Source: Candidatus Krumholzibacteriota bacterium
GTDB lineage: Bacteria > Krumholzibacteriota > Krumholzibacteriia > JACNKJ01
DNA length: 33,923 nt
Direction of reading: 5' to 3'
NCBI GenBank assembly: GCA_016933175.1
Contig: JAFGBK010000125.1
Coordinates: 1-33,923, forward strand
This document shows, piece by piece, positions 1 to 7,630 of this stretch. Position 1 is the first letter of the stretch; every line of letters begins with the position of its first letter. Under the pieces are notes generated by a model. The model saw only the letters and a program-made list of their open reading frames with translations, had not been told where the DNA came from and did not search any database. A program made the position numbers and the translations under genes.

Positions 1-987
1 GCCCGCCGTGCGGTAGACCATGGACCGACCCGCGAAGATGCGCGCCGCCATCTCGCCGATCTTGTGCTTGATGAGCCCGAACTCCGTGATGGCGCGTTCG
101 AACTGCCGGCGCTGCTTGCCGTAGCGGACCGCCTCGACCAGCGCCAGCTCGGCCGAGCCGATGGCGCCGGCTCCCAGCTTGAAGCGCCCCACGTGCAGGA
201 TGTTGAAGGCGATGGTAGATCCGCGGCCCACGCGGCCCAGCACGTTCGCCACGGGCACCTTCACGCCGTCGAGGATCAGGGGCCGCGTCGAGGAGCCCTT
301 GATGCCCATCTTCTTCTCCTCGGGCCCCGTGGAGACGCCCTCCCACTCCCGCTCGACGATGAAGGCCGTGAACCGGTCCCCGTCCACCTGGGCGAAGATC
401 ACGAAGAGGTCGGCGAAGCCGGCGTTGGTGATGAACATCTTCTCGCCGCTGAGGACGTAGTGGCTGCCGTCCTCCGACAGGGTGGCGCGCGCGCGGGCGG
501 CCAGGCTGTCGGAGCCGCTGCCGGACTCCGTCAGGGCGTAGGCGCCGATGATCTCGCCGGTGGCCAGGCGCGGCAGGTAGCGCTGCTTCTGCTCGGGCGT
601 GCCGAAGAAGACGATGGGCAGGGTGCCGATGCCCGTGTGGGCGCCGTGGCCCACCTGGAAGGAGCCGCTCGCCTGGAGCTTCTCGGCCACGAGCATGCTG
701 GCGGCCTTGCTCATCTCCATGCCGCCGTACTGCATGGGGACGTCCACGGCCAGCAGCCCCAGCGGCCCGGCCTCCTTGAGGAGGGAGATCATGGTGTCGT
801 CCGCCATGGCCTCGAGCTGCTCCAGGCGGGGGACCACCGAGCCCGCCACGAAGTCGAGGGCCAGCTTGCCCGCCATGCGCTCCTCTTCGCTGAAGTCCTC
901 CGGCGTGAAGATCGTCTCCGGCGCGTGCTCGTCGACCAGGAAGCTGCAGCTCTTGATCATGTCGCTCTCGGACTTGGCCACGGACAT
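1..987 (-). CDS. Acyl-CoA dehydrogenase, long-chain FadE/VLCAD type (3' end cut by window)
   Basis: This flavoenzyme should catalyse the first, alpha-beta dehydrogenation step of fatty acid beta-oxidation in the cytoplasm. The 329 visible residues begin with ATG at 987, behind an AGGA-type ribosome site. The N-terminus (SFLVDEH, then FTPEDFSEEERM) resembles the long bacterial FadE proteins of about 600 residues, such as Bacillus YusJ, rather than the short 380-residue type. The FAD/substrate stretch YALTESGSGSD and the GEKMFITNAG motif are both present. The end of the protein, with the catalytic Glu region, lies outside the window. It is divergent from a TetR gene of the FadR type, which suggests repression released by acyl-CoA. 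The family is clear; chain-length preference is inferred from N-terminal resemblance only. Confidence 0.93.
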   Translation of the reverse strand, partial: MSVAKSESDMIKSCSFLVDEHAPETIFTPEDFSEEERMAGKLALDFVAGSVVPRLEQLEAMADDTMISLLKEAGPLGLLAVDVPMQYGGMEMSKAASMLVAEKLQASGSFQVGHGAHTGIGTLPIVFFGTPEQKQRYLPRLATGEIIGAYALTESGSGSDSLAARARATLSEDGSHYVLSGEKMFITNAGFADLFVIFAQVDGDRFTAFIVEREWEGVSTGPEEKKMGIKGSSTRPLILDGVKVPVANVLGRVGRGSTIAFNILHVGRFKLGAGAIGSAELALVEAVRYGKQRRQFERAITEFGLIKHKIGEMAARIFAGRSMVYRTAG

Positions 988-1063
988 CCTCGTTCCTTTC
1001 GTTCGTCCCCGGCGCCGCTCCCGACGCCGGCGCGCCACCGGATCGGGGCGGCGCACCCGCGGT

Positions 1064-1092
1064 ATTATGGCCATCGGGACCCACCGCGTCCA
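1064..1092 (-). promoter_or_regulatory. Candidate promoter of the acyl-CoA dehydrogenase gene
   Basis: On the minus strand TGGACG (1087-1092) and CATAAT (1064-1069) are separated by 17 bases, close to the sigma70 pattern. The start of transcription would fall near 1057, leaving a leader of about 70 bases. The -10 box overlaps one copy of the inverted repeat described at 1056-1167. Confidence 0.45.
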
Positions 1093-1113
1093 GCCCCGCC
1101 GCGCACGTGCGTC

Positions 1114-1142
1114 TTGCCAGGATTCCCCGCTTCGGCTAGCAT
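1114..1142 (+). promoter_or_regulatory. Candidate promoter of the TetR gene
   Basis: TTGCCA (1114-1119), a 17-base spacer and TAGCAT (1137-1142) form a good sigma70-like promoter. Transcription would begin near 1149, about 34 bases before the tetR start codon, just upstream of one copy of the inverted repeat. Confidence 0.5.
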
Positions 1143-1182
1143 GCCTCAATCGCCGTGATACCGCGGGCGGGGGAGGGCTACT

Positions 1183-1800
1183 ATGCACGATACTCGCGAG
1201 CAGCCGGGCAAGCGCGCGCGGATCCTGGCGGCGGCCATCGCGTCGTTCAGCCGCCATGGATTCTACCGCACGCGGATCCGGGACATCGCCAGGGCGGCTG
1301 GCGTGGCGGACGGCACGGTCTACCTCTACTTCGCCAACAAGGAGGACCTGCTGCCGGCCATCTTCGAGGAGGTGATGAAGCCCTACCTCGCGGACCTGGA
1401 GGTGGAGCTGGCGCGCCTCGCGGATCCCTGCGACAAGCTGCGCAAGCTCATGGAGATGCATCTGAGTCGTTTGGGCCGCGACCGGGGCCTCGCCACCGTC
1501 TTCCAGGTGGAGCTGCGCCATGCCACGCGCTTCATGGAGATCTACGCCCACGGCTATCTCAACGACTACTTCCGGATCATCCAGGGCATCCTGGAGGCCG
1601 GCCGGGCGGATGGCTGCCTGCGCGAGAACCTGGACACGGCCCAGGCGAGCAGCGCCATCTTCGGCATGCTGGACGAGGCGGTCACGGCCTGGGTGGTCCG
1701 CGGCGGCGAGGGCGACCTGACCGAGCGCATCGACGGCCTGCACGATCTCGTGGTCCACGGTCTGGCCTGCACGCCGTCCGACGAGGCGCCGTCCGCCTAG
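1183..1800 (+). CDS. TetR-family transcriptional regulator, FadR-like
   Basis: This is a 205-residue DNA-binding repressor of usual TetR length. The N-terminal helix-turn-helix occupies about residues 10-58. It contains the DIARAAGVADGTVYLYF recognition region and NKEDLL, very close to the Bacillus/Thermus FadR group that represses beta-oxidation genes and responds to long-chain acyl-CoA. The rest is a helical ligand-binding domain. The start ATG follows GGGAGG (1171-1176) at a spacing of six. The divergent acyl-CoA dehydrogenase gene and the shared inverted repeat support control of that gene and of its own gene. TetR membership is certain; the acyl-CoA ligand is inferred from similarity and neighbourhood. 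Confidence 0.9.
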   Translation: MHDTREQPGKRARILAAAIASFSRHGFYRTRIRDIARAAGVADGTVYLYFANKEDLLPAIFEEVMKPYLADLEVELARLADPCDKLRKLMEMHLSRLGRDRGLATVFQVELRHATRFMEIYAHGYLNDYFRIIQGILEAGRADGCLRENLDTAQASSAIFGMLDEAVTAWVVRGGEGDLTERIDGLHDLVVHGLACTPSDEAPSA

Positions 1801-1849
1801 GCCAACGCCGCCCGGGCCGCGCGGAACGGGGCCGACCGGCCCCAACGAG

Positions 1850-1875
1850 AAGGCCCGGGGCGCGCCCCGGGCCTT
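1850..1875. terminator. Perfect palindrome between convergent genes, probable bidirectional terminator
   Basis: A perfect 26-base palindrome (AAGGCCCGGGGCG followed by its complement) lies between the tetR stop at 1800 and the end of the beta-helix gene at 1908. It can form a stem of about 11 pairs with a small loop in transcripts from either side. The tails have few T residues, so termination is inferred from stem strength and position. Confidence 0.6.
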
Positions 1876-1907
1876 CCTGCCTCGCTACTCTTCCGTGATA
1901 AGCAGGA

Positions 1908-3083
1908 TCAGTAGAGCGATTTCACGGCGCTCCAGGTCATCTCCTCGGTGGCGATGATGCCGCAGTCGACCTGGTGCGAGCCGATGAGGACGCCGCAGCT
2001 GTTGTTGTCGGGCGCGCAGGGCGAGTCGATCTGGAGGTAGTAGTTGCCGTGGCTCTCGGTGCCGCAGAACTCGGGATCGACGGACAGGTTGCCGTTCAGC
2101 GCGGCCTGGGTGTCGATGGGGGGCGTCCAGTCGCCGTCACGGTTGCCGGCGATGTCGCAGCAGGAGAAGGTGGCGCTGCTGGTGGCCGGATCCACGCCGA
2201 CGCCCTCGCCGATGGTGCTGAAGGCGATGATCACCTGGCTGAGGATCGGCGCCGAGGTCCAGCCCGCGTAGAGGCCGGCGCCGCTGCCCAGGGTGGAGTT
2301 CTCGACGACGGTGCTGCTGGAGATCGAGGGCGCGGAGCCGACGCAGCAGAAGGCGCCGCCGTTGCTGGCCGCGTAGTTGCCGAACAGCGTGGCCAGGCTG
2401 ATGGTGGCGTCGGAGCCGTCGGCCAGGCAGATGCCGCCGCCCCGGCCATCGCTGTCGTTCTCGTAGAACTGGCAGTCGGTCAGGGTGGCCGGGGAGTTGC
2501 CCAGCCAGAGGGCGCCGCCGTCGCCGCCGGCCTCGTTGCTGCGGAAGGTGCAGCCGTAGAAGTAGGGCGCGGCGTCGGTGAAGTAGCAGGCGCCGCCCTC
2601 GCTCGCAGCGCTGTTGCCCGAGAAGGTGCAGAGTGTGAAGTACGGCGAGCCGCCGGAGACGCGCAGGCAGCCGCCCTCGGCGTCCGTCGCCGTGTTGCCG
2701 GCGAAGAGGCAGTTCTCGAAGCGGGGCGAGGAGTTGGTGAGCTGCACGCCGCCGCCGACGGTGGCCTCGCCGCCGGTCAGCGTGAAGCCGTTCACCCGGG
2801 TCGAAGTGACCAGGTCGGCGCCCGTGAAGATGGGGCCGCTGCCCTGGGCGTCGATCGTGGCGCAGTAGGCGCCCCCGGTCTCGCTGAAGAGCTTGACGCC
2901 CGAAACCAGAGCCAGGCCGGACTCATGGTAGATTCCGCAGGCTACAAGGACGGTATCGCCGGCCTGGGCGGCGGCCAGGGCCGCGCCGATGGTGGCGTAC
3001 CCGTCGGGGACCTCCAGGATGTCGGCGCTCGCCACGCCGGCCAGTGTGATCGCAAGTACAAGAGAGAGTAGCAGATGGCGCAT
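1908..3083 (-). CDS. Secreted right-handed beta-helix protein with Pmp-like repeats
   Basis: This 391-residue exported protein starts at ATG 3083, chosen because GAGGAGG lies just upstream and a signal peptide (MRHLLLSLVLAITLAGVASA) begins there; the reading frame stays open further upstream. A DUF1565-like opening (YATIGAALAAAQAGDTVLV) is followed by about eight rungs. They carry repeated Gly-Gly turns and F-x-x-N motifs (FAGNTA, FSGNSA, FRSNEA), as in Chlamydia polymorphic membrane proteins and parallel beta-helix surface proteins. The cysteine-containing segment SPCAPDNNSCG precedes the C-terminus, which ends in TWSAVKSLY. It probably acts outside the cell or on the surface in adhesion or glycan binding; no catalytic residues are recognisable. 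It lies 177 bases downstream of rqcH, behind a hairpin, so it is probably transcribed separately. Confidence 0.85.
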   Translation of the reverse strand: MRHLLLSLVLAITLAGVASADILEVPDGYATIGAALAAAQAGDTVLVACGIYHESGLALVSGVKLFSETGGAYCATIDAQGSGPIFTGADLVTSTRVNGFTLTGGEATVGGGVQLTNSSPRFENCLFAGNTATDAEGGCLRVSGGSPYFTLCTFSGNSAASEGGACYFTDAAPYFYGCTFRSNEAGGDGGALWLGNSPATLTDCQFYENDSDGRGGGICLADGSDATISLATLFGNYAASNGGAFCCVGSAPSISSSTVVENSTLGSGAGLYAGWTSAPILSQVIIAFSTIGEGVGVDPATSSATFSCCDIAGNRDGDWTPPIDTQAALNGNLSVDPEFCGTESHGNYYLQIDSPCAPDNNSCGVLIGSHQVDCGIIATEEMTWSAVKSLY

Positions 3084-3229
3084 GTCAGCCTCCTCATGCC
3101 GGGTTCCGCGGGCAAGCGGCGGCCGCGACCGGTTCCACCGGAAGCGGTCCTCCGGGCGGAGGATCGGCAACTTCCGGGCCAGGATTGAGGCGATTCGGAG
3201 CGCCGGTAGCCTGGGAACCGGCGGCGGGG

Positions 3230-3253
3230 CACGGCGCGTCTGCCGGCGCCGTG
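3230..3253 (-). terminator. Hairpin just after rqcH, possible terminator
   Basis: CACGGCGC (3230-3237) and GCGCCGTG (3246-3253) form a perfect eight-pair stem with an eight-base loop. It begins seven bases beyond the rqcH stop codon on the minus strand. A second stem at 3201-3223 (seven pairs) follows. Neither has a U-rich tail, so this is a positional inference. Confidence 0.35.
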
Positions 3254-3260
3254 ATGTCCC

Positions 3261-5069
3261 TCAGGGCTGCCGGGGGGACACGCCCAGGGCGGCGGGCTTG
3301 ACGAAGAGGGTCCTCTCCCGCGTGCAGAGCGCCAGGCCCGGCGCTCCCTTGCGGGGCTTGCGCACGTAGCGCTTCTCCGTGTAGATGACCGGCACGAGGC
3401 TGCTGTGCCGGGCCTTGCTGAAGAAGGCGGCGATGGCGGCGGCGGCTTCCAGGACCGTCCGCGGCGGTCCGCTCTTGTGCCCGCCCGTCTTGAGGATGAT
3501 GTGGCTGCCCGAGACGCCCGCGGCGTGGAACCAGAGGTCGTGGGGAGCCGCCTCCCGGTGGGTCAGCAGGTCGTTCTCGCGGTTGTTCCGTCCCACCAGG
3601 ACCAGCCAATCGCCGGGCAGGACATGGCGGCGGAACAGGGTCTTGATCTCGCGCCGCGGGCCGATCTCCGCGCGCGGGCGCGGCCGGAGCAGCGAGGCCT
3701 CCTCGGCCAGCTCGAGCAGGGCCTCGCGCAGGACGGCGATCTCCCGCGGATTGCGCGCGTAGCACCGGGCCAGGGCCGGCAGCTTCTCGCGCAGCACCGC
3801 CTCGTCGCTGAAGATGCGCGCGCGCACCTCCTCCAGGCGCAGCTCGATGGTCTTCAGCCCCCGCTCCCCCTTTGCCGCCTGCTGGTAGAGCCGGTTCAGG
3901 TTCTCCTGGGGGCTCAGGGCGGGATCCAGGGGGATCTGGAGCCGGGCGTCCTGGTCATGGACATCGTCCAGGTCGATCTCCTGCATGCCGCGGCGGACCT
4001 CGCCCATGTGGCTGGCGAGGGTATCGGCCTGGCGGCGGCGCTCTCCCGAGCCGGCGGCGCGCTCCCAGTCGCTCTCCAGCTTGGACACCAGGCGCTGGTT
4101 GTGTTCGAGGCGCTGGCCGACGACCCGGCGCAGCGTGCCCATCAGCTCCGTCATCTGCACGCGGGCCAGGCAGCTGCTGCCCATGAAGTTGAGCGCCATG
4201 ACGTAGTCCTCGAAGTGGGAGACGTCCAGGGCGCCGGCCTTTCGCTCGGTCCAGTAGGGGCCCTCGAGGGGAAAGGCGAAGATCTCGCAGCGGCGCGTGG
4301 TTTCCGGCGCGAAACCCAGCACGGTGACGGGCTGGCGGTGGTGAAGGACGCGGTCCAGCCAGGTGGAGAGCCGATGGGCCAGGACGGCCTCGGGGCGGTA
4401 GCGGTCGTGGCGCCGGGGCCGCTCCACCAGGTAGCGGGCCGACGCGGGCTGGAAGCCCTTGAGGCCTCGGTAGATCGCGTCGTCCAGCGTCTCCTCGCCG
4501 CCGCGGCGAACGCGCCCCAGCAGCGGCTCGGGCCAGTCCTCGAAGAAGCTCGGCTCGAGGGGCAACTCTTGCCCGAACTGGGCCAGATCGGCCTCGGCGG
4601 GCCAGTAATGGGCCCCGGGCCGGTGCAGCTCGCCGCCCTTGCGGCTGGCCCGGATCACGCGGTTGTCGCGATCGGCAAGGACCAGGCGTCCCCCGGCAAA
4701 GAACTCCACGTAGAGGAACAAGGGGATGTTCTCCTTGAAGTTGCCGCTGCTGGTGAAATCCAGCCTGAGGAGGCTCTGGCCCTTCAGGGGAGCGGCGCCG
4801 AGGAACGTGGCGCCTTCGAGATGGGGAGGGAGGAACGAGAAGTCATGGCGACCGTCCTGGAACTGAATATGCTCGAACTCCTCCCTCAGCGTGGTGTCCA
4901 GGTGGAAGCCCTGCACCTCCTGGTGCAGGTGGATCACCAGGTTCTCTCGCCCCCGGTGCGCGCTGAAGACGAGAACGGCGACCGGTCCGTTCCAGGTGAC
5001 CCGCTCCAGGCGCAGCCCCTGCAGGCGATCGAAAAGCGGGGCGGCCAGTAGGAGATTCGGGAAGTCCAC
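3261..5069 (-). CDS. rqcH: NFACT-family protein, RqcH-like ribosome quality-control factor
   Basis: RqcH proteins bind stalled 50S subunits and recruit tRNA-Ala to add C-terminal alanine tails. This 602-residue protein has the family layout: NFACT-N (about 1-180), a helix-hairpin-helix region, a central coiled coil (about 290-450) and the NFACT-R (DUF814) domain near 480-590. NFACT-R contains NRENDLLTHREA, DLWFHAAGVSGSH and the RYVRKPRKGAPG signature. The start is GTG at 5069, with GGAGAAG about eight bases upstream. The Asp-Arg pair that RqcH, Rqc2 and NEMF use for tailing, expected around residues 98-99, appears to be Gln-Ser here (HLEGATFLGAAPLKGQSLLR). This may therefore be a non-tailing homologue. 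Family assignment is firm; tailing activity is uncertain. Confidence 0.9.
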   Translation of the reverse strand: MDFPNLLLAAPLFDRLQGLRLERVTWNGPVAVLVFSAHRGRENLVIHLHQEVQGFHLDTTLREEFEHIQFQDGRHDFSFLPPHLEGATFLGAAPLKGQSLLRLDFTSSGNFKENIPLFLYVEFFAGGRLVLADRDNRVIRASRKGGELHRPGAHYWPAEADLAQFGQELPLEPSFFEDWPEPLLGRVRRGGEETLDDAIYRGLKGFQPASARYLVERPRRHDRYRPEAVLAHRLSTWLDRVLHHRQPVTVLGFAPETTRRCEIFAFPLEGPYWTERKAGALDVSHFEDYVMALNFMGSSCLARVQMTELMGTLRRVVGQRLEHNQRLVSKLESDWERAAGSGERRRQADTLASHMGEVRRGMQEIDLDDVHDQDARLQIPLDPALSPQENLNRLYQQAAKGERGLKTIELRLEEVRARIFSDEAVLREKLPALARCYARNPREIAVLREALLELAEEASLLRPRPRAEIGPRREIKTLFRRHVLPGDWLVLVGRNNRENDLLTHREAAPHDLWFHAAGVSGSHIILKTGGHKSGPPRTVLEAAAAIAAFFSKARHSSLVPVIYTEKRYVRKPRKGAPGLALCTRERTLFVKPAALGVSPRQP

Positions 5070-5195
5070 GGAACTCTTCTCCGCGCTTCAGGAGCGGCGG
5101 GAACCGGCCGACATCTGTGGACGGGATCGGTGAGCGGCATCTTTCCCGACCCGGTGCCGGTCGCGATCTTCGCAAACAGGAGATACTAACAAGGA

Positions 5196-7622
5196 ATGAG
5201 CTGCATCGCAACCGACGCCGCCACAGCCGGAAAGCGCGCCCTCGTCCTTCTCCTGCTCGGCCTCGTCCTGCTGCTGGCGCCTTCCCTGGCCCATGCCCAG
5301 GACACGGACGGGGACGCCCTGGCCGATTCCGTCGAGGTGCTGGCGGGCACGGATCCGAACGATCCGGACAGCGACAACGACGAGGTCCTCGACGGCTCGG
5401 AGCTGAGCTGGGACCAGGACACGGACGGCGACGGACTCATCAATGCCCTGGATCCGGACAGCGACGGCGACGGCCTGCCCGACGGCCTGGAGATGGCCAT
5501 CGGCACCAGCATGATCCAGACGGACAGCGACGGCGACGGCCTGGGCGACGGCTACGAGGTGAACGTCTCGGGCACGAATCCGGCGGCCTACGACAGCGAC
5601 GGGGACGGCTTCTCCGACGGGGAGGAGCTGGCGCCCGGTGTCGACGGGGTGATCACCGATCCCTGGTCGCCGGACACGGACGGCGACGGCCTCAGCGACT
5701 ACGAGGAGCGGCCCACGGGGCTGGGCGGCGCGGGCACCGACGCCACGGCCTGGGACACGGACGGCGACGGCCTGGGCGACTACGAGGAGGTCAACCTCGG
5801 CCAGGACGGCTACCTGACCAATCCCCGCCTGGTGGACACCGACAGCGACGGCCTCTCCGACGGCCAGGAGATGGCCTATGGCACCAATCCCATCAACGGC
5901 GACACGGACACCGACGGCCTGACCGATCACGACGAGATCTTCGTCCACGGCACGAACCCGCGCCAGGCCGACAGCGACGGCGACGGCCTGAACGACCAGG
6001 TGGAGATCGTGGGCATCGGCACCGATCCCCTCGTCGCGGACACGGACGGCGACGGCCTCACCGACGGCGAGGAGACCGTCGTGGGCTACGACGGCTATCT
6101 CACCGATCCCCTCGATCCCGACAGCGACGAGGACGGCCTGTCCGACGGCGTCGAGGCCCAGCTCGGCACCAATCCCAACCTCGTCGACAGCGACGGCGAC
6201 GGCCTGGGCGACGGCGTCGAGGTGGGCCTGGGCACCAACCCGGCCAACTCCGACAGCGACGGCGACGGCCTCACCGACGGCAACGAGGTCAACTTCGGCA
6301 CCCTGCCCCTGACGGCCGACAGCGACGGCGACGGCCTCCTCGACGGCGAAGAGCCGGACTGGAACGTCGACACGGACACGGATGGCGCCATCAACGCCCT
6401 CGATCCGGACAGCGACGGCGACGGCCTCGCCGACGGCCAGGAGGCCCTTCACGGCGCCGATCCCCTTGTTGCCGACAGCGACGGCGACGGTCTCGGCGAC
6501 GGCGCCGAGGTCGGCTGGAACACCCTTCCCGACGACGGCGACAGCGACGACGACGGACTCGGCGACGCGACCGAGGTCGCGGCCGGCACGGACCCGCGCC
6601 TCTGGGACACGGATGGCGACGGGCTGAGCGACGGCCTGGAATCGGGCCTGGTCATCCCCGAGAACGGCGGCACCGCTGCCGGCCTCTTCGTCGCCGACGG
6701 CGATCCCACGACGACGACCGATCCTCTCCAGGCCGACACGGACGGCGACGGCCTCGCCGACGGCTACGAGGACGCCGACCATGACGGCCTGCGCGACGGC
6801 AACGATCCCACGGACGGCGCCAGCGACTGGGGCGCCGGCGGCGAGATCGATCCCCTGGCCATGGACACGGACGGCGACGGGCTCAGCGACGGTCTGGAGC
6901 TGGCCCAGGGCCGCGACCCCCTGCTGCCCTTCGTCGACGAGGACCTGGACTGGACGGCCGACAGCCTGCGCATGGAGGTCCAGGCGGGCACCGTCGTCTC
7001 GGACACCCTGGTGCTGGTCAACACCGACGCCGCCAACAATCCCGACGGGACGGACGGGCCGGGCCTGTCCGACCTCACGGCCGTGCGCGTCTCGGTCAGC
7101 GACCTGTTCACGGAGTCCGGGCGGCGCCTGCCCGCCGCGTGGGTCGGCCTGCGCCCGCAGGAGGTCCACTTCCTCGCCCACGGCGCCGACACGGTCGTCA
7201 CCGTGGACGTGGCCCTGCCCCAGAACGCGACGGTGGGGTCCTACGCGGGCACGGTGACGGCCAGCGTCGGGGGCGGCCTGCCGTTCGCCCAGGCGACGCT
7301 CGTGGTGGACGTGACGGGCCGGGGCGGCCTGGAGATCGTGCCCAACCCCGTCTACGCGGACCGCTGCGGCAGCGCCGAGCTCAGCTTCCACGTCGAGGCG
7401 GGCATGTCGGTGGAGATGGACATCTACGACATGGCCCTGCGCAAGCTCAACGCCCTGGCCAGCCCCGGCGTCTACACCGAGGCGGGCACCGAATCCTTCA
7501 CCTGGAACCTGGACAACGAGGCGGGCAAGCGCGTGGCCAGCGGCGTCTACGTGATCGTCGCGAAGTTCCGCACGCCGGCGGCCACCGAGACGGTGCGCCG
7601 CAAGATCATGGTGATCCAGTAG
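5196..7622 (+). CDS. Secreted thrombospondin type-3 repeat protein with C-terminal FlgD/sorting-like domain
   Basis: The 808-residue protein has a signal peptide (residues 1-35, ending PSLAHAQ). A run of about 24 calcium-binding motifs of the form D-[ST]-D-x-D-G-L-x-D follows over residues 36-580. Next comes an Ig-like beta region (about 580-705). Residues 707-808 form a domain with PNPV, a D-I-Y-D strand, WNLDNEAGKRVASGVYV and a basic end RRKIMVIQ. That last domain matches FlgD-Ig or type-A sorting-domain proteins of the FCB group, which implies export across the outer membrane and attachment at the surface. Calcium should rigidify the repeat array. The start is ATG 5196; AGGAGA at 5178-5183 is a distant ribosome site and AAGGA abuts the ATG. 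The gene is followed after eight bases by a PorV-OmpA fusion, so the two are probably co-transcribed. Confidence 0.9.
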   Translation: MSCIATDAATAGKRALVLLLLGLVLLLAPSLAHAQDTDGDALADSVEVLAGTDPNDPDSDNDEVLDGSELSWDQDTDGDGLINALDPDSDGDGLPDGLEMAIGTSMIQTDSDGDGLGDGYEVNVSGTNPAAYDSDGDGFSDGEELAPGVDGVITDPWSPDTDGDGLSDYEERPTGLGGAGTDATAWDTDGDGLGDYEEVNLGQDGYLTNPRLVDTDSDGLSDGQEMAYGTNPINGDTDTDGLTDHDEIFVHGTNPRQADSDGDGLNDQVEIVGIGTDPLVADTDGDGLTDGEETVVGYDGYLTDPLDPDSDEDGLSDGVEAQLGTNPNLVDSDGDGLGDGVEVGLGTNPANSDSDGDGLTDGNEVNFGTLPLTADSDGDGLLDGEEPDWNVDTDTDGAINALDPDSDGDGLADGQEALHGADPLVADSDGDGLGDGAEVGWNTLPDDGDSDDDGLGDATEVAAGTDPRLWDTDGDGLSDGLESGLVIPENGGTAAGLFVADGDPTTTTDPLQADTDGDGLADGYEDADHDGLRDGNDPTDGASDWGAGGEIDPLAMDTDGDGLSDGLELAQGRDPLLPFVDEDLDWTADSLRMEVQAGTVVSDTLVLVNTDAANNPDGTDGPGLSDLTAVRVSVSDLFTESGRRLPAAWVGLRPQEVHFLAHGADTVVTVDVALPQNATVGSYAGTVTASVGGGLPFAQATLVVDVTGRGGLEIVPNPVYADRCGSAELSFHVEAGMSVEMDIYDMALRKLNALASPGVYTEAGTESFTWNLDNEAGKRVASGVYVIVAKFRTPAATETVRRKIMVIQ
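5301..6936 (+). repeat. Tandem coding repeats for thrombospondin type-3 motifs
   Basis: About 24 in-frame copies of a GACAGCGACGGCGACGGCCT-like unit occur at irregular intervals of roughly 40-100 bases. They encode D-x-D-x-D-G calcium loops. Adjacent units are nearly identical at DNA level, so expansion or loss by recombination is possible. Some copies vary (DTDTDGAIN, DSDEDGLSD, DADHDGLRD). Confidence 0.9.
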
Positions 7623-7630
7623 GAGCGGGC

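Larger units (their letters stand above)
1056..1167. promoter_or_regulatory. Inverted-repeat pair in the divergent fad promoter region (candidate TetR/FadR operators)
   Basis: CCCGCGGTAT at 1056-1065 recurs as its exact reverse complement ATACCGCGGG at 1158-1167. Each copy lies at or just downstream of a promoter, and both read ATACCGCGGG in the direction of transcription. The first overlaps the -10 box of the dehydrogenase gene. The second sits between the predicted tetR start of transcription and its ribosome site. The placement suits binding by the adjacent TetR protein, but operator function is inferred. Confidence 0.45.

Noticed and set aside
5301..6936. Regularly spaced short DNA repeats suggestive of a CRISPR-like array
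   Set aside because: The repeats are in frame, vary at third positions and encode calcium loops in one secreted protein. There are no cas genes.
5088..7391. A 767-residue open frame on the minus strand, rich in VAVAVG-like repeats, opposite the TSP3 gene
   Set aside because: It is the antisense reading of GAC/GGC repeat codons. It has no signal or domain, and the plus-strand frame has a signal peptide, calcium loops and a sorting-like domain.
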